DNA from: Viola odorata
Taxonomy: Eukaryota; Streptophyta; Magnoliopsida; Malpighiales; Violaceae
Direction of reading: 5' to 3'
Assembly: GCA_963691705.1 (NCBI GenBank)
Contig: OY829545.1
Coordinates: forward strand, 30,305,475-30,369,474
DNA: 64,000 bases
Part shown: positions 12,009 to 23,435 of the stretch, piece by piece
How positions within the stretch are numbered: position 1 is the first letter of the stretch
Layout: each line of letters begins with the position of its first letter
Program-made: the position numbers and the translations under genes
Notes under the pieces: generated by a model
Seen by the model: only the letters and a program-made list of their open reading frames with translations
Told to the model about the DNA's origin: nothing
Database searches by the model: none

Positions 12009-12360
12009 CCTATAAGAGAAGATGGTGGTGATGACTGACGATGGTGGTGAAGAAGATGGCGTGTTGGTGGGTCGGTGGTGTTGAATTGAATCTGTGGAAG
12101 GGTCGGCGGCGTTGGTGGTGGTTTTAAAGATGGTGTGTTCGTGATGGTGAGGAGAGATCGGGAGGAGAATGGTTTTGAACGGGCGGCGCTAGTTGTGTTG
12201 GTGATGGTGGACGGCGGCGCTGTGTTCTGTGTTGGTGGGTTGGCAATGTTGAATCTGTTGAAGGGTCGGCGGCGCTGGTGGTGGACGGTGGTAGTTTTGA
12301 AGATGGTGTGTTGGTGATGGTGATGAGAGATTGATTGACGTTTATTTCCATATATTTTTA
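12009..12360. repeat. G-rich imperfect tandem duplication of about 170 bp
   Basis: Two diverged copies start near 12061 and 12229 (both GTGTTGGTGGGT) and end in GATGGTGTGTT...GAGAGAT. The strand is strongly G-biased with GGTGGT and GGCGGC triplets. Reverse-strand open frames here are His/Pro/Thr-rich low complexity, and I do not call them genes. It could be leader sequence of a larger hAT variant or unrelated DNA. Confidence 0.7.
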
Positions 12361-12411
12361 CCATCTTAAACTACCTTGTTTAGGGTAAAAATAATCTCTT
12401 TCATGTCAATT

Positions 12412-13300
12412 TGATATCTTTTGAAGGAAGTCTTGGGCAAGAGAAGAAATGATGGAAACGTATGTCTTGAGCGACAAAGTGGCAATCTTAGCCGCAGGCT
12501 TGGCCAAGATTGCAGAGATAGAGGCGTGCTGGTCATGGATTCAAGGAAGATGCGTTTGGATTGAGAAGCCAGTTGGCTGTTGCGTCCTTAGGAATGACTC
12601 TTGGTTGTAATCCGATTTGAACAAAAATAATCTTTTAGTATCTTATTTTATTTCATTTCGAATTTGAACAATTGGGATTTTATCCCTATCTTTTAGCTAT
12701 TTGAACTTTGGAATTCAGAAAGGAACGTGATTGGTGGGGACTCTAACCTTGTTAAAGGTTAGGGAAGGCTGTCAATTACGGGATCTTCCTTCTTCCAACT
12801 TCTAGTTCTTGTAAACATTTTGCTCTGTGATAATTCAGTTTTGAATATCATAGATTTTATTTTAATTCATGTTCTTTAATTATTTCTTTGTGTTCTTAAT
12901 TATTATGTCTAGTAGCTAAACACCAAATTCTTAGTAGGGGTTGAGTGAGTGTACTTGTGATTCGTGAGACCGATTGTTCTTATTATCCTCTCATTCGTAA
13001 TTGATTCAAGTTCTATTTTAACAAACCGGTTCCCGTCTAGGCTAAGACTTGATCAATCTTAGGCAAGACGACGAATTTGTAGTCAGTCACAAAGGGGACG
13101 AGCGAAACCGGAGTGACGCAAGTAGGTAGCTAGCCTCGCGGAGGTTAGTGGACTTGGATCGATATAGGCCTAACCAGACTAACAATCTAGGGCTCTAAGT
13201 TGGGAGTAGCTTGGCCTAGACTCTATCTTTCCCTACGCCATTGAGAAAATGCATGTGCCTCAAGCCAACAGCCAATTGGATAAACCCTTTAACCAACAAG
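12412..13300 (+). repeat. Left part of a probable Athila LTR
   Basis: This non-coding stretch is contiguous, once B is removed, with 61046-61536. The latter ends ATCA just before an Athila-type primer site. A TGAT start near 12412 would pair with that ATCA end and give an LTR of about 1.4 kb. The right join is supported by the GTGTC target duplication; the left edge and the family name are inference. Confidence 0.45.
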
Positions 13301-13305
13301 GTGTC
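13301..13305. repeat. Target-site duplication of element B, left copy
   Basis: GTGTC just before TGTTGATACCC. The identical GTGTC follows the end of the 3' LTR at 61041-61045. Confidence 0.85.
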
Positions 13306-13850
13306 TGTTGATACCCGAATTTTGACGTCGTTTTTAAATAAATTTATCATTTTCGTTGTTTCACTCAACTTACTGTCATTTTTAATTAATTTACTATTAT
13401 TAGTATTTTTAAATTCTCATCGCAATTTATCATCGTCATTGTCATCGTCAGCGTTCGAAATCGCATTTTTAATTTTTCGTCACGTATTTTCATTATTATT
13501 ATCATTAATATTTTCAGCCTTAAAAATCACATTTTTAATTATCCGTTAGTCATTTGCTAGTTATTTTTTCGTTTTAGGTCATCGCATAAAATTTAGGATT
13601 TTTAGTATTTTATCACATTTTTTAGCATTTTTATTTTTTTTATTATTATTTTTGTTCGAGCTTTTATTGGACCCGAGTAAGTTTGCTCGGACAATAGCTC
13701 GAACGCGTTATGTTTTCCATCAACTATTACCTACTCTTTTTTTTCATTCACGCCGACCAACTTCGTTTCGCGTAGTTTTCGTCATAACATCATTTATTTT
13801 TCGTCCGAACATTTCATGTTTCCGAACGAGAAAATAAACACGTTAAGCGA
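13306..13850 (+). repeat. Element B 5' LTR, truncated
   Basis: Colinear with 59112-59659 of the 3' LTR up to about CGTTAAGCG, then jumping straight into ORF1. About 1.4 kb of LTR, the primer site, the leader and the start of ORF1 are missing here. The 5' promoter is therefore lost. Confidence 0.88.
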
Positions 13851-14842
13851 CCACAATATGGTTGGTCAACCACTTCAAACAGACTCCACATCAATCCATA
13901 TTCTTCGCAAGCTACATAAGATCGTGCCCTTTACTCAGAGTTATCAACGCAACGACCACAGATAAATGGGAGATGGAGAATAAAGACGTCTGGGTCGACA
14001 GATTCATAAACCTCTCGGGAGAAGACTTCAGTTGGCACTCCAAATGGCTGCAGGCCTCTAATCCCATCGTCTGCTGCGGACCCTTACCTTGGGTTCCTTT
14101 GATCGGAGCATGGGGGCGCGCTCACTATTGCCCCGCCCTCGTCCTTAGAAAGTTTTGCATCACGCAAGTAATCCCCGTGACATTCGGCATGACAAGGTCA
14201 AACCTGCCACACATCGGGAAAAATCAAAATATTCAGCTGTACGCCCAAGACTGGACTCACCCCTTTTATCTCAAGGGATGCGTCGCCCCTGCAGCAACGA
14301 TACCGGAATATCCACAGTGGAGGTTAAGACGAGTTAATGACAATGTCTTACCCTGCTCAGAAAATCAGAAACCAATGGAAGAAGAAGGGAAATCTCAGGT
14401 GAGCGAAGGAATGAATGTCATGGCTTATGCTCAAGTAGCGGAACAGATGCGAGCAACGCAAGAAGAATGGGATCAGATGACAAAGGAAAGGGATGATGCC
14501 GAAGCCCATCAATGTTACCTAGAAGTCCAGATGAATGAGTTAGAAAGGCGTAGTAAGGACATTCTCCGCATACAAGCGACAAAATAGAAAGTGGCCCTCA
14601 GGGACTTTAAGGAACGCTTGAACAGCGAGATCCGCAAGAAAGAAGCATCAAGTACCATAATTGAAGACAAAAATTTGGTGATAAGGATCTTGACTACTCG
14701 CGCAGACTTGGGGGACAGGAAGAGCCAGGCACTGTAAAGCCGGATTATAGCTTTAGAGGCCGAGATAGAAATGCAAAAAGGGGAGATGGCCTCGATGGAA
14801 TACCTTTGGCAGGAGCAAGAGAACCCCGACTTCCAGGGTTGA
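13850..14842 (+). pseudogene. Ogre ORF1 (DUF7745-like) remnant
   Basis: This frame opens at the LTR deletion junction, so its N-terminus is gone. It runs to TGA 14840-14842, with in-frame stops at 14585-14587 and near 14736. The first half has the pattern WHSKWLQASNPIVCCGPLPW, WGRAHYCPALVLRKF and QVIPVTFGMTRS, which I recognise from plant proteins annotated DUF7745, common in retrotransposon ORF1 copies. The second half is Glu/Lys/Gln-rich and likely coiled coil (EEWDQMTKERDDAEAH, then ALEAEIEMQKGEM). The role of Ogre ORF1 is unknown. Elements C and D keep only traces of its C-terminus, near 45715-45860 and 38020-38180. Confidence 0.75.
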
Positions 14843-15624
14843 CACCTTCATAAGAAGACTCGAATGTCGGCAACCCTTTCCTTTTTCATGTAACTAGGAT
14901 CCCTGATTTCATCTACTTAGCCATTTTTGATGAATTTAGGTAGTTGGCAAGTTTACCATATTTTGTAAACCCCTTTTTAATAAAATCGTACTCTTTCGGA
15001 TATTTATTAAATCGCCTCAACTTTCTATCTCAATTGTCCATCTAATAAAACTTGAAAGACCATCGCAAAAAGAAAAGAGAAAATCCCTCCAGAATAAACA
15101 CAATCATCTCACCAATATTTCAAAAAAATCCTGCCGAATACTCGAAACATCCAAGCATTGCTCACTCATGGCCATGTCCTCCTTGCTCATCACAAAACTC
15201 TAAATTCATGGTATAGATCATCATCCCTCTCCTCAGATGGGTTCGCCAGGCATCAGGCCCTGCGTCGTTTGAAAGCATAGTGTAAAAAGAGATCTTCCTA
15301 GCATGGCGGCATTGGTTGCCCCTGCTGATTTGGGGTTTCGCTAATAGCATCTCAGATTGCTTCACCTTGTTGGAATGAATAGAGGCTTCCTTCGTATCTT
15401 ATCAATAACCGGGATATCTCACCTCTCCGACCACCCTGAAAATATCAAGTGAAAGTGTAGCCGGAAAAGCGAATGAACAATGTGGAGGCCTCGGGATTGC
15501 ACATCACCTGCATATCATCACCTGTACTTACTCTTTGTGTATTTCTTTTTTCAGGTTCACGATAGCTCCTCGAAAGCAAGCTACTTCGCACAGGCTCCCT
15601 GTAACTAGACTTCAAAAACAAAAA
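14843..15624 (+). other. ORF1-gag spacer of B with a probable splice acceptor
   Basis: No gene is seen here. Short blocks match the corresponding spacers of C (44940-45700) and D (34620-34850). A pyrimidine-rich run ending TTTCTTTTTTCAG at 15554 precedes a conserved stretch and the gag ATG at 15625. It looks like a 3' splice site and is kept at the same position in C and D. Confidence 0.55.
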
Positions 15625-18442
15625 ATGACTGAACAGGCTAAGGCCGATGAAGTACTAACAGCCAGAATCGCAAAGTTAGAGGAACAAGTTAGGATTACTA
15701 CAGAAAGGGCCGCCAGGGCTGAAAAGGAGAGAGATGAAGCTACCACCGAATTCCCACCGGGTTTTTATCCCACTCAAACAGTAGGACCTCCCTCTTCGCT
15801 CGCCGTCGCGGGACCTTCAGTACCTTAGCCACTTTCTGGCCCCAAGGGCCAGTGGAGATGGATTAGTCCCTTCACTGTACCCACCGCAGCAAATCCTATG
15901 GTTAATACGGGTGAAGAAATTGCCACGTCACTTCAGCGCCTTTCAACCAACCCAGCTGTGGACTCCGGCAAGAGTCAGGCCCACCTAGAAGCCTCGTATC
16001 TCCCTCCCCTTCTTCTAAGCACAGTTCCCGGACCTGTGGGAATTCAGCCTCTTACTTTCAACCAGGTGCAACCTTAGTTCTCGCCGGAACCCCTACTACC
16101 CTTCAGTTCTAACCCGACTATGGCCGAGAAACTGAAAAGTGACAGACTAAATCTACTCTAAGAAAGACTCAGAGCGATCGAAGGGGCCGATCCGTTTGAC
16201 CCTACTGGTCCTGCCGATATGTGCATGGTCCCCGGGATCGTTATACCGCCGAAGTACAAGATCCCCGACTTCGAAAAGTATACTGGGGTCGAGTGCCCAA
16301 AGACCCACCTCGGAGCATACTGCAATAAGATGGTAGAGATGATCCACAACGAGCCATTATTGATTCATCTGTTTTGAGAAAGCTTAGCCAAGCACGCCCT
16401 AACTTGGTATATAGGTCTAGACAGAGCCAGGACTAGGACGTGGAGAGGCCTGCCCGATGCCTTCTTCAAACAATATAAGTTCAACATGGAGGTAGCTCCT
16501 GACCGCGCCGACCTGCAAGATTTGGAAAAGAAAATCGGCGAGTCCGTGAAAACCTACGCTCAGATATGGAGAGAGTTGGCTTCTAGAATCTCTCCTTCTT
16601 TAAGTGACAAGGAACTCCTGTCGATTTTCTTGCACACCTTCAAAGCTACCTACTACACCTACCTGATCTCGAATCCTTCAAACAGTTTCTCCTACATGGT
16701 CCTAATTTCTGAAAGAGTCGAGCAAGGGATTAAGTTCGGATGAATCATAACTTCGGCACCAGAGTCTGCAGCAAAGAAAGCGCTCGTCGTGAAAAGAGAT
16801 GTTGGATTTGTCGCTCCCCAAGCTAATCACGGGCAATCATTTCTACCACCTCGGCCTTATCTATCACCACCGCCCTATCCTCTGCCATCACTATATCAAC
16901 CCACCTTCTTTCCTTTTACCTCACCACCCATTGCTAATATTAGGCCTCAAAATCCTACACATTTCCCACCCACCTTCAGCACAAATATTACAACCCATGC
17001 AACCTAAGCCATATAACCCACTAAAGGACCCAAATAACCAAAACACGTCAAACAATCGGTGGAACCGAGAGCCATTGCCTCCTCTTCCTCTTCCCGCAGG
17101 AGAAATCTACAAACATCTCTTGGCGGCCGGACAGATCGTACCAGTTCCAGCTCAGCCTCAATTGCCTCTTTACCTAAAATGGTATGATCTCAACGTAAGA
17201 TGCGAATACCACGCTGGATCCCCGATCCACACTCTGGAAAACTGCTTCGCCTTCAAAGCAAAAGCTCATCACTTGATCAAAAGTGGATGGGTCTCTTTCA
17301 AAGGATTAGCTAAAGGACTCAACACATCCACTAACCCTCTCCCCAATCATTCTCAATGAAATGGAGGGGTAAACGTCATCTCGGCAGGAGAAAGCAATGA
17401 CCCTCTTTCTTTGGTATCGAGTTGGCCACAAGAATAACTTTTCCTGGCCTTAGCTCGAGGAGGATATATACCATACTCGAAAAGCCATCCAAGTCACTGC
17501 ATGTACTGCAAGGGAAACAATGGTCATAAGATCCAAGGCTGCGAGTTATTTTCAAGAAAGGTGAGACAACTCTCGGGTTTCGGAGTAATACAAACCCAGA
17601 AAGCGACCCACGGGGAAGGGTCCATTAACGCCATCGAAGAAGGATTTCCTATCCCGCATAACTCTAAGGGAAACCCAGTCCAAATCATCCAAAAGAAAAA
17701 ATCGACTTCGTCATACAAACAATTCCCCACGCGCCACGACGAGGGCGACCGTGAGATTGATAGCCTGGGCCAGCCTTCCGAAATTTGACTATCTTGTCAG
17801 GTACTCTACACCACCCTCTCACTCCAGTGCAGCGCCATTACCATTCTCTTGGGAAACCCCAGATTCCGAATCGTACCCTTCACCGACGTGGTCACCTCCC
17901 CCATTTCCTTTGAAGGAAATCTACGCAAGCCTCCTGGCAGATGGGCAGATTACGCCATCCCCGCTCTCGTCTCAACCAAATCCTTACCCTAGCTGGTATG
18001 ATCCAAAGGTTAGCTGCGAATATGATGTGCGGAACCCGAGGATACTCCCTGGAAGACTGTTACGCCTTTAGAGAAAAGGTCGATCATTTGACCAAACGCG
18101 GACAAATCTCTTTCGAAGGTTTAGCAAAGGGTCCTGATGTTGCTACCAGTCCTCAGCGGCACCATAACCCTGCGATAAACAACATTTTGATCAAAGAAAT
18201 CAACGATTCTCTCCCTTCAGCGAGAGAAGCGCCCAAAAAAGAACTTTTCTTTACATTGGCTAAAGGTGGACACCTACCATACCCAGAGAATAATCAGGAC
18301 CAATGCCTATTCTGCCAAGGGGAAAGCAAGCACGAAATCTAGGATTGCAGACTTTTTTGGCAGAAAGTCAAGCAACTCACGACATTTGGGATCATTCAGA
18401 CCGAAGGGAAAACCTGAGGAGCAATCAACGTCATTGAGGACA
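15625..18442 (+). pseudogene. Ogre gag with repeated zinc-finger modules
   Basis: I start it at ATG 15625 (MTEQAKADEVL), matching the start kept in C (44927) and D (34576). A short coiled coil (ARIAKLEEQVRITTERAARAE) is followed by a Pro/Ser-rich linker. The capsid-like region spans about 16160-16740, with YKIPDFEKYTG, ESLAKHALTWYIGLD, FKQYKFNMEVAPDR and ISERVEQGI. A Pro-rich linker follows. Then come two related modules: 17098-17720 with CEYHAGSPIHTLENC and CMYCKGNNGHKIQGC, and 17910-18440 with a decayed first finger plus a second CX2CX5HX4C finger starting CLFCQGESKHE. These fingers should bind the element's RNA. There are about eight in-frame stops and frameshifts near 16975 and in 17790-17950. 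It is not functional. Confidence 0.85.
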
Positions 18443-18471
18443 ATTCTCTAGCACCCTATTCCTTCAAGTAC

Positions 18472-19533
18472 GTGGCCCAAACTGGAAATGCAGCCACAAC
18501 CCCACGCAAATTGGTGTTCACATTCGCTGTGAATACTCCTAGCCAAGACCTACACTCTGTCACATTTAACTACGGATACACAGTGGTCACCACCCCTCCT
18601 ATCGTCACACCAATAGGGCTCGTTATCGGCGAAACCTCTCATATCGGGGGCATGACCTGCACCGGAAGATGCTACATATCGGAGAAAGTAGAGAAACAAC
18701 GACAAGCAAAAGGGAAGAATCCTTTAGTCCACGAAGAGGCAGTAGAAGAGACGCAAAGGTTTTGCAAACCTGTAACCGAGGACGAGACAGCTGAGTTCCT
18801 CAAAATCATGAAACAGAGCGAGTTTAGCATCATCGAACAGCTAAAGAAAACCCCAGCTCGCATTTCCATCATGGAGCTAATCCTTACTTCAGAACCTCAT
18901 CGCCAAGCTCTCTTAAAAGTCTTGAAGCAAGCCTTCGTGACTAAGGATATCACCACGGAAGGGGTGGAAAACCTTGTCGGAAGAATTCAAGCCCTAAGCA
19001 GCATTTCCTTCTCCGAAGGAGAGATCGACCCCGTAGGAAGAGATCACAACAAGGCCCTATACATCATGGTAGAATGCAAGGTACATGTCATAGCAAAGGC
19101 CCTGATCGACAACGGGTCCGCACTGAATGTCATGCCCAGGCATGTCCTCGAACAACTACCGGTCGATTTTTCTCACATGAAACCTAGCGGAATGATGGCT
19201 AGGGCTTTCGATGGCACCACTTGAGAGATCATCGGGAATTTTGAATTGGATAAGGTCATCGGGCCCCACACTTTCGCCTTGACATTTCAGATCATGGAAA
19301 TCCAACCCGCTTACAGCATGCTGCTAGGACGGCCATGGATCCATTCGGCAGGAGCCGTCCCTTCTTCCCTACATCAGTGCCTCAAATACGTCAAAGACAA
19401 TGCCCTTGTCATGATAAAGGCAGAGGAAGCCTTAATCCTGGCCAAACATTCGTCCGTGCCTTACATCGAAATTGCTGAAACCTTGGAGAGCTTTTTTCAA
19501 GCCTTCGAAATCGTCAACGCGGATTGGATCTAG
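18472..19533 (+). pseudogene. Ogre aspartic protease region
   Basis: This continues the last gag frame with a stop at 19222-19224. The active site is ALIDNGSALNVMPR (catalytic Asp codon 19108-19110; DNGS in place of the more common DTGA). It is followed by MMARAFDGTT, IGPHTFALTFQIMEI, the flap-distal motif YSMLLGRPWIH and AGAVPSSLHQ, all in the order of Tat/Ogre proteases. It would cleave the Gag-Pol polyprotein. A stretch inside it (18624-18652) reappears exactly in the 3' LTR of C. Confidence 0.88.
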
Positions 19534-19829
19534 GAAAGATCCCCCATTTTTGAAGCCTCGAATTCTGAAATAGCCGAAACAACCGCCAAGTTGGTACTAG
19601 AGGGAAATTTCCAACTAGGAAAAAGGCTCGGGGCCAAGTTATAAGATTCAAAAGGCTAGGCATCTCCAAAGAGCTCCGGAGACCGCTTTGGTTTAGGGTA
19701 CAACCCAGCAAGGCCGATTTTGCCAAAATTGCCCAAGAAAAGAAAGAAAAGCAACTGGCTAAGCTATTTGGATATTTTACGCCAAGTGGTAAAATGCAGA
19801 TCCCCCATATCAGAACCACGTTCCCCTTC
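19534..19829 (+). other. Protease-RT linker of B, left part
   Basis: Decayed coding sequence after the protease (about four stops in the protease frame), ending at the C insertion. The same linker resumes at 50724 and leads to a candidate intron. Confidence 0.5.
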
Positions 19830-19834
19830 GCAGC
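19830..19834. repeat. Target-site duplication of element C, left copy
   Basis: GCAGC before TGTCGCG, repeated exactly at 50719-50723 after the far LTR. Confidence 0.9.
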
Positions 19835-19929
19835 TGTCGCGCCCCCGAAAATTAAAATAATTCGCGAGTGTGCAACGAAATTTGGGACCTTACAATGCTC
19901 AGCGTAAACAGACGCCTCGCAACATGCAA

Positions 19930-19940
19930 TGAAGTCGCCA
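19930..19940 (-). other. PBS-like motif in U5 of C 3' LTR
   Basis: The minus strand reads TGGCGACTTCATTG starting at 19940. It matches the primer site of C (TGGCGACTTCACTG) at 13 of 14 bases, about 95 bp before the LTR end. See findings. Confidence 0.8.
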
Positions 19941-20760
19941 CCCTAATTTGGTTGCTAGGTTTAGGGAACCTTAATCGTCATGGCATAGGAAATATAATAA
20001 GTAAAAAACTAAAGGCACAAAAGAGGGGTCTGGACCCCAGACAAAGGTTCGGGGTCATATTATGGTCTCGGGAAGGTGTTAGGCACCCGAGTCACATCCG
20101 AAAACGGTTACCGGTCGATGAGAGGTGTTTTAAAAAGGTGTTTGATAAAATGCAATTTTATTTTGAAAGGGGGACCCTCAGAGGAATCGCCACTTGAGTC
20201 TTTTTATGATCGTGACGTTCAGAAATAATTAATCGTTGAACGGGGTTACCGTTTGAACGTCTTTCGGACGGGGTTACCGTTTATCAAGATCGATTGATTA
20301 TTTTTGAACGTAACGTGATGGGACTGAATTTTCTGTAAGACTGAATGAGCGCCCTCTTATTTCATCATCGGGCCATGCATGATTAAATTAATTACTACGT
20401 GATCCTATCATGGATTGCTAACAGAGTACAAATTTAAATGATAGATTTTGAAGTGAAAAACTGATTTGGGATCGAAAGTCCCCATGTACATGCAGTCAAT
20501 ATAAGTGAGAATTTAAAATCATATGAACATGGCATTTTAAGCAAATCTTTAAACACGTTGTTCATGTGGGTTGATTTTAACTCTAGCAGTTCTATATATC
20601 ATGCGTAGGATTGATATTTACGAAAAGCGTCGAATAAATAAAAAGGAATCGAAAGGCGTACTTTCGAGCGAAGCTTGAAATTAAAACCTACAAAGTGAGA
20701 GTGTTAGCGATAGCTCGAGAAATAAATAAGCAATTTTATGAGTGCGAAAATTTAAATGAT

Positions 20761-21245
20761 AGTTGATTGTATGCGAGAAATGATGGATTTAATGCATACG
20801 AAATTTTAAATGGTGAGTTTGATAAGTGTAGGAAGATAAATGATGACAGTGAATTGCATGCGAGAAATGATGGATTTAACGCATACGAAATTTTAAATGC
20901 GGAGTTGATTGCATGTGAGAAATGATGGATTTAACGCATACGAAATTTAAATGCTGAGTTGATTGCATGCGAAAAATGATGGATTTAACGCATACGAAAT
21001 TTAAATGCTGAGTTGATTGCATGCGAGAAATGATTGATTTGAAGCATACGAAATTTTAAATGCTGAGTTGATTGCATGCGAAAAATGATGGATTTAACGC
21101 ATACGAAATTTAAATGCTGAGTTGATTCCATGCGAAAAATGATGGATTTAATGCATACGAAATTTAAATGCTGAGTTGATTGCATGCGAAAAATGATGGA
21201 TTTAGCACATACAAAATTTAAATGTTGTTTTGATAAGTGCAGAAA
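20761..21245. repeat. 54-bp tandem array in C 3' LTR
   Basis: About eight copies of a unit containing GCATGCGAAAAATGATGG and GCATACGAAATTTAAATG. The same array is at 48124-48600 in the 5' LTR. The LTR of B has no such array. Confidence 0.9.
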
Positions 21246-21294
21246 AATTGATTGTAGTTGACGATTCACAGAGGATTTAAAACAGTTGAGGATT

Positions 21295-21650
21295 TGCAGA
21301 AAATAAAATAATTGATATTTGCGGAAGAATTTCCAGCAGTATGATGAGTGCGGAAATTAAAACAATTGAAATTTTGCAGGAAATAAACAGTTTGATATTT
21401 GCAGAAAATAAACAATTTGATATTTACAGAAAATAAACAATTTGATATTTGCAGAAAATAAACAGTTTGATATTTGCAGAAAATAAAACAATTGATATTG
21501 CGGAAGAATTTCCAGCAGTTTGCGAAAAATTAAAGTAGTTGATATTTGCGGAAAATTAAAACAGTTGATAGTACGAAAAATTAAACAGTTGATGTTGCGG
21601 AAGAATTTCCAGCAGCTTGCGAAAAATTAAAGCAGTTGATATTTACGAGA
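21295..21650. repeat. Roughly 25-bp A-rich tandem repeats in C 3' LTR
   Basis: Repeated TTTGATATTTGCAGAAAATAA units pass into related GCGGAAGAATTTCCAGCAG blocks. Partner copies lie at 48650-49020. Confidence 0.85.
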
Positions 21651-22498
21651 ATTAAAATGCGACCCACCATGTAGGCGGTAAAACAAATAATTGAATTTAA
21701 ATTACCGAAAGTAAATTGCGGAAATTTAAAGTGCGAATAATTTAAACAGTTAATGAGTACAGAAAGTTAAACAGTTGATAGTACGAAAAAATAATCATAC
21801 GAAGCATACGAATTATTTTTACGAAAAAAGCGCGATCTGAAATTTCGGAAAGAATTAAAAATGGACTGTGCCTGATTTAAAAAGGAAAGAAAAATGAAAT
21901 GGGCCAGAAATAGTGCCTGGCCCAGGGAAAATATCGGCGAAACCTCTCATATCGGGGGCAAGCCCATCACCCTTACACACGTGAACAGTGCCGAAGCATG
22001 GCACTGTTCATCATCATTTCCCTTGGTCGCCGGCGCTACTGCCGGCGGCCAAGCTCCTGCTAGCCTTGTCCGTTTCTCGCGATCTTCATATCGAGACACT
22101 CATCTCCTCGACGGCGTCTCGACCGTACGAAGCTCGAATTTTATTTCAAAACACACCGAGTTTAATTTTGAAAAAATGACAAAACCGTTAATTATCGAAA
22201 ACTAATTAATTCGCACAATCTAGCTAACGATTTTTAAAATTGAAAGTATGTATTTAATCTACATCATGCACATGAATTAATGGCACAGAAACAAACAATT
22301 AATCTCTTCAAAACGAAGCCCAACGAATTAAAGAAGAAAAATGCTTAAGAAAAACGAAAATGCTTAAAGAGAGAAAGCTTACTCTCTCAAGCTTTAACTG
22401 GGCGATTGTCGCTCTAAGTGAGCAAGCTGATCAAGGAGGGAGAGAGAGCAAGTTTTTCTTGCGATTTTGGTGCCCGAAATACGTTGAGAGAGGGCTTG

Positions 22499-22507
22499 TA
22501 TTTATAG
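22499..22507 (-). promoter_or_regulatory. TATA box of C 3' LTR
   Basis: CTATAAATA on the minus strand in the GC-richer part of U3. The same box is in the 5' LTR of C, at 49792-49800, and at a comparable place in B and D. Confidence 0.7.
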
Positions 22508-22725
22508 CCCGAAGTCGCGTGGCTTTTGAAGCTTGGTGCTGCGCGTGGTGGCCGTTCTTGTCGCGGTGGCAGGTCTACGGGAGTGAGGTGGCGGAGCTAG
22601 GTCGAGGGTGATGATGATCGACGGGACAGGAAACGACTAGGATACGATGGGAGCAGGCTGCTTGGTGGCCTGCTCCGCTGCTGGTTCGTGCGTACGGTGC
22701 ATGTGCACCATGCACTTAATTAGTC

Positions 22726-22771
22726 AACCGTTGATCTGGTTGACTTTTCATGGTTGACCAGATCAACGGTT
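22726..22771. promoter_or_regulatory. Inverted repeat with W-box cores upstream of the C TATA box
   Basis: Arms AACCGTTGATCTGGT (22726-22740) and its complement (22757-22771) flank a 16-bp spacer. TTGAC cores sit at the inner edges. B has a perfect 16-bp version at 59799-59838. Confidence 0.7.
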
Positions 22772-23435
22772 AAGATCAAAGGCCCTTCTAGTCTTATTTA
22801 AATGGCTTCGAGCCAAGTCCTGCGAGCAAACGTTCAGACTTTTTGAACCGAAGGTACCAACGCGTAGAGAAAAATACGACGGGTTTAACCGTCTACAACG
22901 AATAATGAAAATTTTCCGTTTAACGTGTTTATTTTCTCGTTCAAAAATGTGAAACGTTCGGACGGAAAAATAATGACGTTACGCCGAAAATTACACTAAA
23001 CGCTGTAGGCCGTTGCGAACGGAAAAAAAGCTAGCAACTAGTTGATGGAAAACATTTCAAAGTCAAGCTATTGTCCGAGCGAACTTACTCGGGTCCAATA
23101 AAAGCTCGAATGAAAATAATAATAAAATAATAAAAATACTAAAAAATGCGCTAAAAAACTAAAAGTCCTAAAAATCATGAGATGACCTAAAATGAAGAAA
23201 AACTACCGAACGATTGTCGGATAGTTAAAAATGTGATTTTTTAAGGCTAAAAATAATAATGATAATACGCGACGAAAACTTAAAAACACGATTTTGAAAG
23301 CTGACGATGCTAACACGCGTTGAAAATTTGAAAAATGCTAATGACAGTAAATCAACTAAAAATGACAGTAAATTAAGTAAATAATAGAAATGCTAAAATT
23401 AATTTAAAAATTGCGTCAAAATTCGGGTATCAACA

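Larger units (their letters stand above)
19835..23435 (-). repeat. Element C 3' LTR
   Basis: 3.6 kb, from TGTCGCGCCCC at the low end to ...CAACA at 23435. It contains two tandem arrays (20761-21245 and about 21295-21650), a TATA box (22499-22507) and an inverted repeat (22726-22771). It lacks the MITE found in its partner. It uniquely carries a 29-nt piece of protease coding sequence (21932-21960) and a 28-bp local duplication near 20240-20290. Confidence 0.92.

Noticed and set aside
11978..12364. His/Pro-rich ORF of 128 codons on the minus strand
   Set aside because: Low-complexity translation of a G-rich tandem duplication that also overlaps the hAT terminal repeat.
13241..13549. 102-codon plus-strand ORF across the start of element B
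   Set aside because: It straddles the target duplication and the LTR and has the composition of translated AT-rich LTR.
15162..15365. 67-codon minus-strand ORF in the ORF1-gag spacer of B
   Set aside because: Antisense to the element, without motifs, and not kept open in the corresponding part of C.
19868..20197. 109-codon ORF, also present at 46481-46813
   Set aside because: It lies in the U5 end of both C LTRs and has the wrong strand for the element. No homology recognised.
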